In this document: positions 18,415 to 25,731 of the stretch, one piece after another
Numbering within the stretch: position 1 is the first letter of the stretch
How the letters are laid out: every line of letters starts with the position of its first letter
NCBI GenBank assembly: GCA_040752115.1
Contig: JBFMFB010000009.1
Span: 9,939 to 73,938 of the forward strand
Source of the DNA: JBFMFB01 sp040752115
Lineage (GTDB): Bacteria; Pseudomonadota; Gammaproteobacteria; Burkholderiales; Sulfuricellaceae
Direction: 5' to 3'
Length of the DNA: 64,000 nucleotides
Position numbers and translations under genes: made by a program
Notes under the pieces: generated by a model
What the model was told of the DNA's origin: nothing
The model's database searches: none
The model's input: only the letters and a program-made list of their open reading frames with translations

Positions 18415-19188
18415 ATGACTGCGTTTACGAAGGAGCGTTTCGTGTCTTCGCCGACCTTGCACAAAGCGAATCTGGGAAGCATAAAAAACTGGCTTGTGGC
18501 GGGATGGCGTGTCTATCTCCGGCTCAAAGGCCCCAGCACCGCCTACGCGGGAATTTTTGCGATCATCGGCCTGGTGCAGTTCGCGGCAGTGATCGACCTG
18601 GGTCTCACGCCGTTTGTCATTCCCCTAGCGTGGGCGTTCATGCTGGTCGGCCCCGCTTTCCTGTGCGGATTTCTCCATGCCTCCCGCGAATTGCGGGAGG
18701 GAAGGCAACCTGCGCTCAGCGACTTTTTTGCGGGTTTCCGCCGCAGCCCACCGGGGCTCTGGGTGTTGGCGCTGGTAGATTCGCTGTTCCTGATGATCTG
18801 GCTCACGGATGCGGGCACGGTTTACAGCATGTATTTCGGCGCGATCCCCGACATGAGTTTGCCGGAAACCTTGGCCAGGCTCGCCGGAAGCGAAATGAAG
18901 AAATTCCTGCTGTTCACTTCGGTTATGGCCGTCGCGCTGGCTTTCGCGGTTTTTGTCGTATCCGCCTTCGCTGTGCCGCTCATGTTCGAGCGGCGCATGA
19001 ATCTCCCCGCAGCGGTAGGCGCCAGCGTGCGCGCGGTGTTTTCGAACTTCCGGGTCATGATGCTGTGGGCCTTGATTCTGGCGGGGAGCATGTTTGCCGC
19101 TACGCTTTTCCTGCCCGCCTTCGTCGTCGTTTTCCCCGTCTTGTCCTACGCGAGCGAGGCAGCTTGCCGCGAAATTTGGCCGTCTTGA
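18415..19188 (+). CDS. DUF2189-type integral membrane protein
   Basis: Polytopic membrane protein of 257 residues with about six helices (near 45-65, 70-90, 115-135, 160-190, 215-245). It resembles the DUF2189 family, whose members are sometimes mislabelled as cytochrome oxidase subunits. No heme ligands or catalytic motif stand out. The start ATG at 18415 is 37 bases after the adaptor gene. An internal GTG (18442) before VSSPTLHKAN is possible. Function unknown. Confidence 0.65.
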   Translation: MTAFTKERFVSSPTLHKANLGSIKNWLVAGWRVYLRLKGPSTAYAGIFAIIGLVQFAAVIDLGLTPFVIPLAWAFMLVGPAFLCGFLHASRELREGRQPALSDFFAGFRRSPPGLWVLALVDSLFLMIWLTDAGTVYSMYFGAIPDMSLPETLARLAGSEMKKFLLFTSVMAVALAFAVFVVSAFAVPLMFERRMNLPAAVGASVRAVFSNFRVMMLWALILAGSMFAATLFLPAFVVVFPVLSYASEAACREIWPS

Positions 19189-19425
19189 AGCTGTTTGGTT
19201 TGCAGCCAGGATGGCCGGCGGGATTCGGCCCGCTCCCCATAGCCCTGCCGGACTGTAGACCGTCAGCGCCATATCGGCGATAATGCCATGTTTGTATGGC
19301 ATTTCATCGAGGAGTCAACCTTGGCTGCCCGTTTTTCCAGCTTGGCTAGGGCTGTCGGACGGCGGGTGCAGAAGCGGTTCAGTAAGGGGTGGCACGGGTC
19401 TCTGTAACTCGCGGGTGAATAAAGT
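19189..19425. other. intergenic region upstream of the stressosome-like operon
   Basis: 237 non-coding bases. A short hairpin with arms ATGCCAT and ATGGCAT lies near 19284-19304. I see no convincing sigma-70 or sigma-54 promoter pair. The likely transcription start for the diguanylate cyclase operon should nevertheless be here, because the preceding gene is unrelated. Confidence 0.35.
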
Positions 19426-20508
19426 ATGAAAAAATCGGGCGCCGTGAAACCTGTTGAACTGCTCAGGCAAAACCTGGCGATCGAGCCCGATTTGCAGAAT
19501 TTTATCGGTTTTGTCCTGGAAAGCGTCAACAAACTCGGCGGAAGCCCTTTTACCGCCTCCATCGCGTTGCTCGAACTGATGCAGAGGCTGCGCGGGGCTG
19601 GCGCCGGTACCGGCTATCCGCTGCCGGTCAGCCTGTGGCTGCATGGAAACCAGGTGCTGGTGCGATGGGAGGAAGGGGTGGAGCATCATGCGCCGCAAGT
19701 GGACTCCGATCCGCCACGGGCGAGAGTCCGTGCGGAGTCGTATGCCGCCGTTGCGAATCTTGATCACGCGCCGCTGGCGGAAACCGTTGCGCAGTTGTGC
19801 CAGCATTTGCTGAACTCGACCGAATCCGCCGATCCGGCCATCCTGCTGCAACGCAATGCGGAAATGGCGCGCCATCTCGATGAAACTCGCGCCCGCACCG
19901 AGAAAGAATTGAAGGCGCTCCAGCAGGTTCTGGAAACGCGCCAGAACGAATTGCATGAATCCCTGCGTGCAGCGGAGACCGACCCCCTTACGGGTCTTCT
20001 CAACCGCCGCGCTTTCGATGAGAGGCTCGGCCAGGCATTCCGGCGGGCCATGCGGCAAAAGAACGAGCCGCTCTCGCTGGTGCTCCTCGACCTTGACTAC
20101 TTCAAGCAAATCAACGATGAATACGGCCACCAGTTTGGCGACAGCTACCTCAACAAGATGGCCCATGTCTTGCGCAGCATCGTCCGCGAGGACGTGGATT
20201 TCGCTTTCCGCTTCGGCGGCGACGAATTCGCGCTGGTCGTGTTCGCCGATTACCCCCTTGCCTGCACCAAGGCAAGACAAGTGCTGCAAATGATGGACAA
20301 CAAGGTCAGCATCGGCATTACCGCCATCAACCGGTCCGTCTCGGACGATCTTACCCTGGAGCAATTCATTCACCATGCCGACACTGCCTTATACGAAGCA
20401 AAACGCACCGGACGCGGCCGAACGGTGGTCGATCTCTGCCCGATGCGGGACAGCAGCGACTGCGGATTTCCCTGCCCGGATCTGGGGGGGGCGGACGGTG
20501 GCCAATAG
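19426..20508 (+). CDS. diguanylate cyclase (GGDEF domain)
   Basis: Makes cyclic di-GMP from two GTP. The 360-residue soluble protein has an unassigned N-terminal domain (1-140), a coiled coil (about 145-185) and a GGDEF domain starting at DPLTGLLNRRAF. The catalytic GGDEF is intact at residues 264-268. The product-inhibition I-site is not canonical: the Arg of RxxD is displaced by one position (REDVD). The stop overlaps the start of the RsbT-RsbX-like gene by 11 bases, so the two are coupled. It is the probable output of the stressosome-like module that follows. Confidence 0.9.
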   Translation: MKKSGAVKPVELLRQNLAIEPDLQNFIGFVLESVNKLGGSPFTASIALLELMQRLRGAGAGTGYPLPVSLWLHGNQVLVRWEEGVEHHAPQVDSDPPRARVRAESYAAVANLDHAPLAETVAQLCQHLLNSTESADPAILLQRNAEMARHLDETRARTEKELKALQQVLETRQNELHESLRAAETDPLTGLLNRRAFDERLGQAFRRAMRQKNEPLSLVLLDLDYFKQINDEYGHQFGDSYLNKMAHVLRSIVREDVDFAFRFGGDEFALVVFADYPLACTKARQVLQMMDNKVSIGITAINRSVSDDLTLEQFIHHADTALYEAKRTGRGRTVVDLCPMRDSSDCGFPCPDLGGADGGQ

Positions 20509-21580
20509 TTACGATACCGTCAAGGACTGCCGGCTGCTGTACAGCAGCCCGGTGCAAAACGAAAGCGCGGCCATCCTGCTGCGTGCGAAATTGTCGGCGA
20601 TTGCCCAGCGGCTCGGTTTCCCCGAGAGGAAGCGCGAGCAGATGCTGCTGGTCGCATCCGAATTGATCAGCAATCAGGTCAAGCATGCGGGCGGACGCGG
20701 CCTGATCCAGATCTGGCAACAGCCGGGGGCGGTGCTGGATGTTTTCGCATTGGACTACGGACCCGGCATTTCCAACCTTTCCCAGGCGCGGCAAGACGGT
20801 TTTTCCACCGCCAATACGCTGGGAAAGGGGCTCGGCAGCATTCAGCGCCTGAGCGACGAATTGTTCGTCTATACACAGCAGGAGAGCATCAGCCAGTCGA
20901 AAAAATGGAGCGGTGCCGCATTCCTTGCGCGCTTCCGTCCGGGCAGCAAAAATAGCGGTCGCGACGATGACCAGGTCTTCGCCGATTCCGCCGAATATTG
21001 CCCGTCCGGACTGGAGATCGGCCTGTTCTCCCGGTCATTGTCGGATGAGCGCTACAACGGCGATCGAATATATTTGCAGAGAAGCGGCGGAGTGCAGCGT
21101 TGGCTGCATCTCGACGGCCTGGGACATGGCGAGGAGGCGCAGGCGGCCACCGCCAATCTGGCCGCCCACCTGTCCCAGTGCGACAGCCTCGATGCAATCC
21201 TGACGGCGGTAGACCGGCAGTTGGTGCGCACCCGCGGCGCGGTGGCAATCATCGGCGAAATCGATTTGGCCAGCAGCAAGGTGCATCTTCTCGGCGTGGG
21301 AGATATGCACGCCCATATTTACGATTGGGAGCAGATGCAAAACATTTCTTTTGCGCCGGGCATCCTGGGCAGGGAGCACAGATCGACTTCCATGTTCCAA
21401 GCCGATTTCGGCAAAAAATGCCTAGTCGTGACCGCCAGCGACGGCATCCGCCGGAACTGGGATACGGCGAATTTCCCCGGCTTGTTTACCCAGCATCCCC
21501 AGTTGATTGCCTACATGCTGGGGAATATCATGGGCAGGATTTCGGATGATCAGTCGATTTGTGTTTCAGCCATAGGATGA
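20498..21580 (+). CDS. RsbT-like kinase fused to RsbX/SpoIIE-like phosphatase
   Basis: Predicted two-domain switch protein of 360 residues. Residues 20-148 form a GHKL (HATPase) domain of the RsbT/RsbW type, with ELISNQVKHAGG (Glu55, Asn59), DYGPGI and DGFSTANTLGKGLGSI. Residues 172-360 look like a PP2C/SpoIIE or RsbX phosphatase, with GDR at 188, DGLGHG at 206, then GVGDM and ASDGI. The GTG at 20498 is chosen because a G-rich ribosome site precedes it and it starts just before the domain. The frame stays open upstream inside the cyclase gene. Neighbours RsbR and RsbS supply the expected partners. Confidence 0.8.
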   Translation: MANSYDTVKDCRLLYSSPVQNESAAILLRAKLSAIAQRLGFPERKREQMLLVASELISNQVKHAGGRGLIQIWQQPGAVLDVFALDYGPGISNLSQARQDGFSTANTLGKGLGSIQRLSDELFVYTQQESISQSKKWSGAAFLARFRPGSKNSGRDDDQVFADSAEYCPSGLEIGLFSRSLSDERYNGDRIYLQRSGGVQRWLHLDGLGHGEEAQAATANLAAHLSQCDSLDAILTAVDRQLVRTRGAVAIIGEIDLASSKVHLLGVGDMHAHIYDWEQMQNISFAPGILGREHRSTSMFQADFGKKCLVVTASDGIRRNWDTANFPGLFTQHPQLIAYMLGNIMGRISDDQSICVSAIG

Positions 21581-21587
21581 CAAAAAA

Positions 21588-22478
21588 ATGGTGCAAAAGG
21601 AGAATAAAGTGGCACAAGGCAGCGGTCTCAGCGAAAAGCTGAAAGCATTGTTCGGCCTGAAGGTCGGCGACATTTCCGCAGCGCTGGAAGAGTCGGGGCG
21701 GATGTTTTTCTGCGGCGACAACAGGCTGATGGGCGACGATGAAATCACCGATTTCACCGCCGAATTTCTGAATCTTGTCGTCGCCTTGCTGGGATCGAAG
21801 AATCCGGCCGACAAAAGATCTCCGGAATTCCAGGCCATGGAGATGTTTTTCAATGGCCTGTCCCAGAGGGTCCTGATGCGTGGCGGCCATGTGGAAGATG
21901 TGGTGCGCTACGCCCAGCACCTGCAGCTTGCCCTGATCGACGCGCTGGAAAAGGATAGCGGCATCGCGTTCAGCCAGTCGCGCTCCGTTCTGCTGTACTT
22001 TACCGGCGTGTTCAACGAGCTGATCATGGCGGTTTTTCGCGCCTATCTGGAGGAAAAGGAGCGTACACTCCACGCCCAGGAGGTGGAACTGCGCGAGACC
22101 GCCACGCCCATCACCGAAATTTGGGACGGGGTGCTCACCCTGCCGATCATCGGCACGCTCGATTCCAGCCGTACCATGCTGGTGATGGAAGCGCTGCTCA
22201 ACCGCATCGCCAAAGACCACGCCCGCGCCGTGGTGATGGACTTGACCGGGGTGAAGAATATCGACTCGCAAGTTTCCCATCACCTCATCCAGATGGTGCG
22301 CGCCGTGCAGCTGATGGGCTCCGACGCGATCATCACCGGCATTCGTCCAGAGATTGCCCGTGCCCTGACCAGCCTGAACATCGACCTGAGCAACGTCACC
22401 ACTCGCGCCAGCCTTTCCGACGGCCTGAAGGAAGCTTTCCTGCGCATGGGTGTCCAGGTCAGCCACAAGGCCGCCTGA
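21588..22478 (+). CDS. RsbR-like stressosome sensor with STAS domain
   Basis: Scaffold/sensor protein of a stressosome. The 296-residue protein has an N-terminal helical sensor domain (about 15-165) and a C-terminal STAS domain (about 180-290). The two positions that are phosphorylated Thr in B. subtilis RsbR appear here as Ser193 (TLDS) and Ser227 (NIDS), so both can still accept phosphate. The conserved ITGIRPEIA segment is intact. Start choice is uncertain: ATG 21588 has a weak site (AGGA), while GTG 21609 has AGGAG 6 bases upstream and would remove seven residues. Confidence 0.82.
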   Translation: MVQKENKVAQGSGLSEKLKALFGLKVGDISAALEESGRMFFCGDNRLMGDDEITDFTAEFLNLVVALLGSKNPADKRSPEFQAMEMFFNGLSQRVLMRGGHVEDVVRYAQHLQLALIDALEKDSGIAFSQSRSVLLYFTGVFNELIMAVFRAYLEEKERTLHAQEVELRETATPITEIWDGVLTLPIIGTLDSSRTMLVMEALLNRIAKDHARAVVMDLTGVKNIDSQVSHHLIQMVRAVQLMGSDAIITGIRPEIARALTSLNIDLSNVTTRASLSDGLKEAFLRMGVQVSHKAA

Positions 22479-22503
22479 AGAGCCTGCGGCTGATACTCCG
22501 GGC

Positions 22504-22857
22504 ATGGTTATTTCCGGTCTTCACCTGACCCAGATCGGCAGCGGCGACTTCCTTCTGGAGCCTTCGCGCAGCCTGAACATCCTCGATCACGAAATGCTGA
22601 TCGAGCACATTGCCGGGCGTCTCCTCCGTGCCCGTGCGTCGCGCCTGTATTACGACCTTTCCGAGCAGGCGCTCATCGACCCCGTTTACTATGCTTGGCT
22701 CAATACGCTGGCGCGCGCCGCGCTCGCTATCAACGTCAAGATGGTCTGCATCCACATGCAGCCCACGGCTGCCTTCGCCCTGGCGCAATTCGGGCACCAG
22801 CCGCCCGCGTTTGAAACCGCGCTGGATATCTCGAGTCGGCAGAATCCAGTGCAGTGA
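22504..22857 (+). CDS. RsbS-like single STAS domain protein lacking the phospho-Ser
   Basis: Small STAS-domain protein of 117 residues, equivalent in size and position to RsbS, which normally holds the RsbT kinase in the stressosome core. The diagnostic C-terminal segment VCIHMQPTAAFALAQFG matches RsbS. At the position of the phosphorylated Ser (DS in the family) this protein has Asp59-Pro60, so the standard phosphorylation switch cannot work at that residue. I chose ATG 22504. A GTG at 22450 in the same frame would add 18 residues overlapping RsbR. Confidence 0.75.
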   Translation: MVISGLHLTQIGSGDFLLEPSRSLNILDHEMLIEHIAGRLLRARASRLYYDLSEQALIDPVYYAWLNTLARAALAINVKMVCIHMQPTAAFALAQFGHQPPAFETALDISSRQNPVQ

Positions 22858-22921
22858 GCCGCCGACCGGTTGGGTTCGGAGTGTTTAGAACGGGCAATGC
22901 TCGGCATAGGGAGATAGGCGG

Positions 22922-23245
22922 GTGCGGCACCCAAGTGAAGGCCATTCGGAGATGGAGAGCCCGAAAGGGGAGATTGGGCGCATCGTATCGCTTTTGGTGG
23001 CGATCGCATCCCTGGCCATTGCCTACTTCTTCGGAAAGGGCGGCACTTTTCACCTCGCGCTGACCGTCCTGGTTCTCCCGCTCGGCTGCATATGGTACGG
23101 CAGCGAGATCGGCGGCTTTGTGGGCGCGCCCGTCGACGGGGAGGTCAAGCGAGGCAATATCGCCGGCACCCTGATCACGGTTGCCGGCTGGGTCGTTCTC
23201 TTCGCAATTCTGGCAGGGCTGATTCTGTCCGCCCTGGGGGACTGA
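22922..23245 (+). CDS. small hypothetical membrane protein
   Basis: A 107-residue protein with about three membrane helices (roughly 21-42, 44-63 and 78-104). A charged loop of about 14 residues (GAPVDGEVKRG) separates the second and third helices. The start is GTG 22922, preceded by GGGAG, or ATG 22952 giving MESPKGEIG. I do not recognise the family. It follows the stressosome genes by 64 bases and ends just before a MITE copy. Codon usage looks like its neighbours. Confidence 0.55.
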   Translation: MRHPSEGHSEMESPKGEIGRIVSLLVAIASLAIAYFFGKGGTFHLALTVLVLPLGCIWYGSEIGGFVGAPVDGEVKRGNIAGTLITVAGWVVLFAILAGLILSALGD

Positions 23246-23274
23246 CGGCAAAACACTTCGGCAGCTTTTTTCAA

Positions 23275-23438
23275 CCTAAAAACGGCATTTGGCCACGAAT
23301 GACACGAATAAACACGAATAAGAACAACGAAGTGCGGCCGATTTGCAGCGTACCATCCAGGCGAGCACAGCCCCATGAATAACGTCATGATTATTCGTGA
23401 ACATTCGTGTCATTCGTGGCCAAACCGCTTTTTCTAGG
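23275..23438. mobile_element. 164-bp MITE-like element, CACGAAT family, copy 2
   Basis: Nearly identical to copy 1 (one difference in 164 bases) with the same CCTA...TAGG ends and inverted arms. The flanking 5-bp direct repeats are TTCAA at 23270-23274 and 23439-23443. They differ from those of copy 1, as expected for independent insertions. It lies downstream of a small membrane protein gene and about 240 bases before an FNR box. Confidence 0.87.
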
Positions 23439-23813
23439 TTCAAGCGCATTTCTCACCCCCCACTTTCCTCTGCCACAGAGCCTCATTTTCCGGCACGGCT
23501 GTTTCGAGGCGAACGCGCCATCGTTCTGCTCGGCCCGCTTTTGTCCATAGCGGGAATGCCGCAAGCGCGGTCGGCGTGCGCATACGCGCCGTCGATAGGG
23601 TTTGCGGCGCGCAAGGCAAAGAAATGTAGCCAGTGGAAAAAATTTTTTGTTAAAATATTAAGATCGTTTAATCTGGATTGTTTGATATAAATCAAACATG
23701 GCAGAGCGTTTCCAGAATAAGCCGGTGCTATGAGGGGGGATGGCGGCGTCGAGTTGCCATGCCGAGGCTAGGACAGCACAAGTTCGACTGAAAGATACAA
23801 AAAGGTCAGGTTA
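23439..23813. other. regulatory intergenic region upstream of cytochrome cluster A
   Basis: No gene is visible. The right half turns AT-rich (23636-23700), which stands out against the GC-rich surroundings and contains the FNR-type palindrome. A purine run (GAGGGGGGA, 23732-23740) follows it. The start codon of the octaheme cytochrome gene is at 23814, preceded by AAAGGTCAGG as ribosome site. I cannot fix the -10 element with confidence. Confidence 0.6.
23680..23697. promoter_or_regulatory. FNR/ANR-type operator (perfect consensus)
   Basis: The sequence GTTTGATATAAATCAAAC contains TTGAT-N4-ATCAA, the exact FNR consensus, with arms of 7 bases each. It is centred at 23688.5, about 125 bases before the octaheme cytochrome start codon at 23814. 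No other gene start lies between. It predicts activation of cluster A under low oxygen by an FNR-family regulator. Dnr/CRP relatives with the same half-site cannot be excluded. Confidence 0.85.
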
Positions 23814-24878
23814 ATGGGTAAGTCATCCTTCAAAACTCGCGTCGTTTTGTTTCTCGCGGCGCTGCTGCTTTGCGGCATAACAGGGGCGGCCAATGCCGAG
23901 GACGAATTGAACTGCGTTCTCTGTCATAAGCATCGTGGTCTGAGCCGCATCGACGAAAACGGCAATTTTCGGTTGTTTTACATTAACGAGGCGCTTTTTG
24001 AAGAAGGCCCTCACGTCCGGGTGAAGTGTCTGGATTGCCACCGGGACATCAGCAAGATTCCCCACGATCCCGCCAAGAAGGTCGACTGCACCACCGAGTG
24101 CCATTTGACCGAACCCTCCGGCCAGAAAAATTTCTCTCATAAGCCGGTGTCGGATCTGCTCGCCAAGAGCGTTCACGGCAAATTCGATACCGACGGCAAC
24201 CCCAAGAAACACCAGCAGGATTATCCCGGCTGTAAGGATTGCCACGAGGAGCCGCTGTATCGCCCGTTGTCTTTCTTCAAGGGCAAATCCCACGGGGTAT
24301 CCGAGCGCGGGCTGAGCCGCTGCAAGACCTGCCACCGTACCGGAAAATTCGCGGAATCCTTCTATAAGCACGTTACCTCTCGCCTGCAAAAGATGCGCAA
24401 GCCGGCGGAAATCGTAGGTATCTGCGCCAAGTGCCACGGCGACAGGGAATTCAACCAGCGGCACAAGCTGGACGACGTGGTCACCTCCTATAAGGAAACC
24501 TTCCACTGGAAGGCGGTGCGGTTTGGCTCGGAGGAAACGCCGGACTGCATGGATTGCCACGTGGTCAAGGGTGAGAGCGTGCATTTCATCGAGGGCAAGG
24601 ATTCTCCGACATCCGCCAGCAACAAGAAGAATGTTCCGACTACCTGCCGTACCTCCGAGTGCCATGAAAAAGCGGGCCCGAAACTGGCCGGATACCAGGT
24701 TCATGTCACTTACGACAAGGACAAATACCCCCTGCAGCATTACATGCTGAAATTCTTCACGGCGCTGATGGCGGGCGTGATGTATTTCTTCCTGATTCTC
24801 ATCATCCTGGAATTGTTGCGAAGGCTCTTCCCGAACTTTGCCTTCAAGAAAACGCCGGGTGATGATCGGCACTCTTAA
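23814..24878 (+). CDS. eight-heme c-type cytochrome, membrane-anchored (cluster A)
   Basis: Exported multiheme cytochrome of 354 residues. A signal peptide (1-28, ending ANA) is followed by six CxxCH sites at Cys34, 72, 140, 170, 204 and 245. There is also one CX3CH site (CTTECH, Cys92) and one CX4CH site (CRTSECH, Cys278). If all bind heme, it carries eight. A single helix near 312-338 anchors the C-terminus in the inner membrane, with the hemes in the periplasm. It shares motif order and long segments (RHKLDDVV..., AVRFGSEE) with the protein at 29991. It is followed by cytochrome b and triheme genes in one operon. I do not recognise a named family. Confidence 0.88.
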   Translation: MGKSSFKTRVVLFLAALLLCGITGAANAEDELNCVLCHKHRGLSRIDENGNFRLFYINEALFEEGPHVRVKCLDCHRDISKIPHDPAKKVDCTTECHLTEPSGQKNFSHKPVSDLLAKSVHGKFDTDGNPKKHQQDYPGCKDCHEEPLYRPLSFFKGKSHGVSERGLSRCKTCHRTGKFAESFYKHVTSRLQKMRKPAEIVGICAKCHGDREFNQRHKLDDVVTSYKETFHWKAVRFGSEETPDCMDCHVVKGESVHFIEGKDSPTSASNKKNVPTTCRTSECHEKAGPKLAGYQVHVTYDKDKYPLQHYMLKFFTALMAGVMYFFLILIILELLRRLFPNFAFKKTPGDDRHS

Positions 24879-24917
24879 ATAACAAGTTGCGAACGCATAC
24901 AGATTGAGGTTTGTTTT

Positions 24918-25712
24918 ATGCAGAAATACCCAAAAATAGTCGAAAGAAACGGGAAGAGATACTTTTTCCGCTTCTCGCTGCACCAGCGGCTGCAGCATAT
25001 CGTTCTGTTCACTACGGTGATCCTGCTGTCGTTCACGGGGTTTCCCCTGAAATACCACGATCAGCCCTGGGCAGAGCCCATCTACAAATTTTTTGGCGGG
25101 ATTGCCGTTGCGCCGATGATACATCGCATCGTCGGCAGTATCCTGCTGGGCCTGTTCGTCTACCACACCATTTACTGGATCTACCTGTTCTACACCCGGC
25201 GGGTGCTTCGCCTGAAGCGGGAGAAGCGCCTGACTCTGGGTAATGTCGGCAGGGAATTCCTGGCCCAGGAGATGGTTCCGAACAAGAAGGATTTCTTCGA
25301 CCTGATCGATATGTTCAAGTACCTGCTGTACTACACCAACCGGCCGCCGCGCTATGACCGCATGTCATGGAAAGAGAAGTTCGACTACTATGCGCCGTAC
25401 TGGGGTATCCCCATCCTGGGCCCGGCCGGCTTCATACTCTGGTGGCGGGATGAATTCAGCCACATCCTTCCCGGCATCGTGCTGAATGCCTTCTACATCA
25501 TGCATACCGACGAGGCATTGCTGGCGGCGCTGTTCCTGTTCTTCGTCCACTGGTACAACGTGCACTATTCGCCCGAGAAATTTCCCTTGGGCACGGTGTT
25601 TCTTACCGGCTATCTCCCGGAAGAAGACATGATCCACGAGCATTATGCCGAATACGTGCGGACCTTGACCGAAGAAGGCCTCCAAGAGACGATCAAACCT
25701 CAGCATCACTAA
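24918..25712 (+). CDS. multi-His membrane cytochrome b (cluster A)
   Basis: Predicted inner-membrane diheme b-type cytochrome of 264 residues with four or five helices, resembling the cytochrome b561/thiosulfate-reductase b superfamily. His27, 69, 83, 196, 211 and 216 are all conserved with identical local spacing in the paralogue at 31177 (22, 64, 78, 168, 183, 188), so they include the likely heme ligands. It probably exchanges electrons with the quinone pool and passes them to the multiheme partners encoded on both sides. The start ATG at 24918 is 39 bases after the octaheme gene. Confidence 0.82.
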   Translation: MQKYPKIVERNGKRYFFRFSLHQRLQHIVLFTTVILLSFTGFPLKYHDQPWAEPIYKFFGGIAVAPMIHRIVGSILLGLFVYHTIYWIYLFYTRRVLRLKREKRLTLGNVGREFLAQEMVPNKKDFFDLIDMFKYLLYYTNRPPRYDRMSWKEKFDYYAPYWGIPILGPAGFILWWRDEFSHILPGIVLNAFYIMHTDEALLAALFLFFVHWYNVHYSPEKFPLGTVFLTGYLPEEDMIHEHYAEYVRTLTEEGLQETIKPQHH

Positions 25713-25731
25713 GGGCCGGAGAATTTAAGAA

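Noticed and set aside
19381..19411. Sigma-54 promoter before the cyclase gene (TGGCACG)
   Set aside because: The -12 element TTGC is absent at the required spacing.
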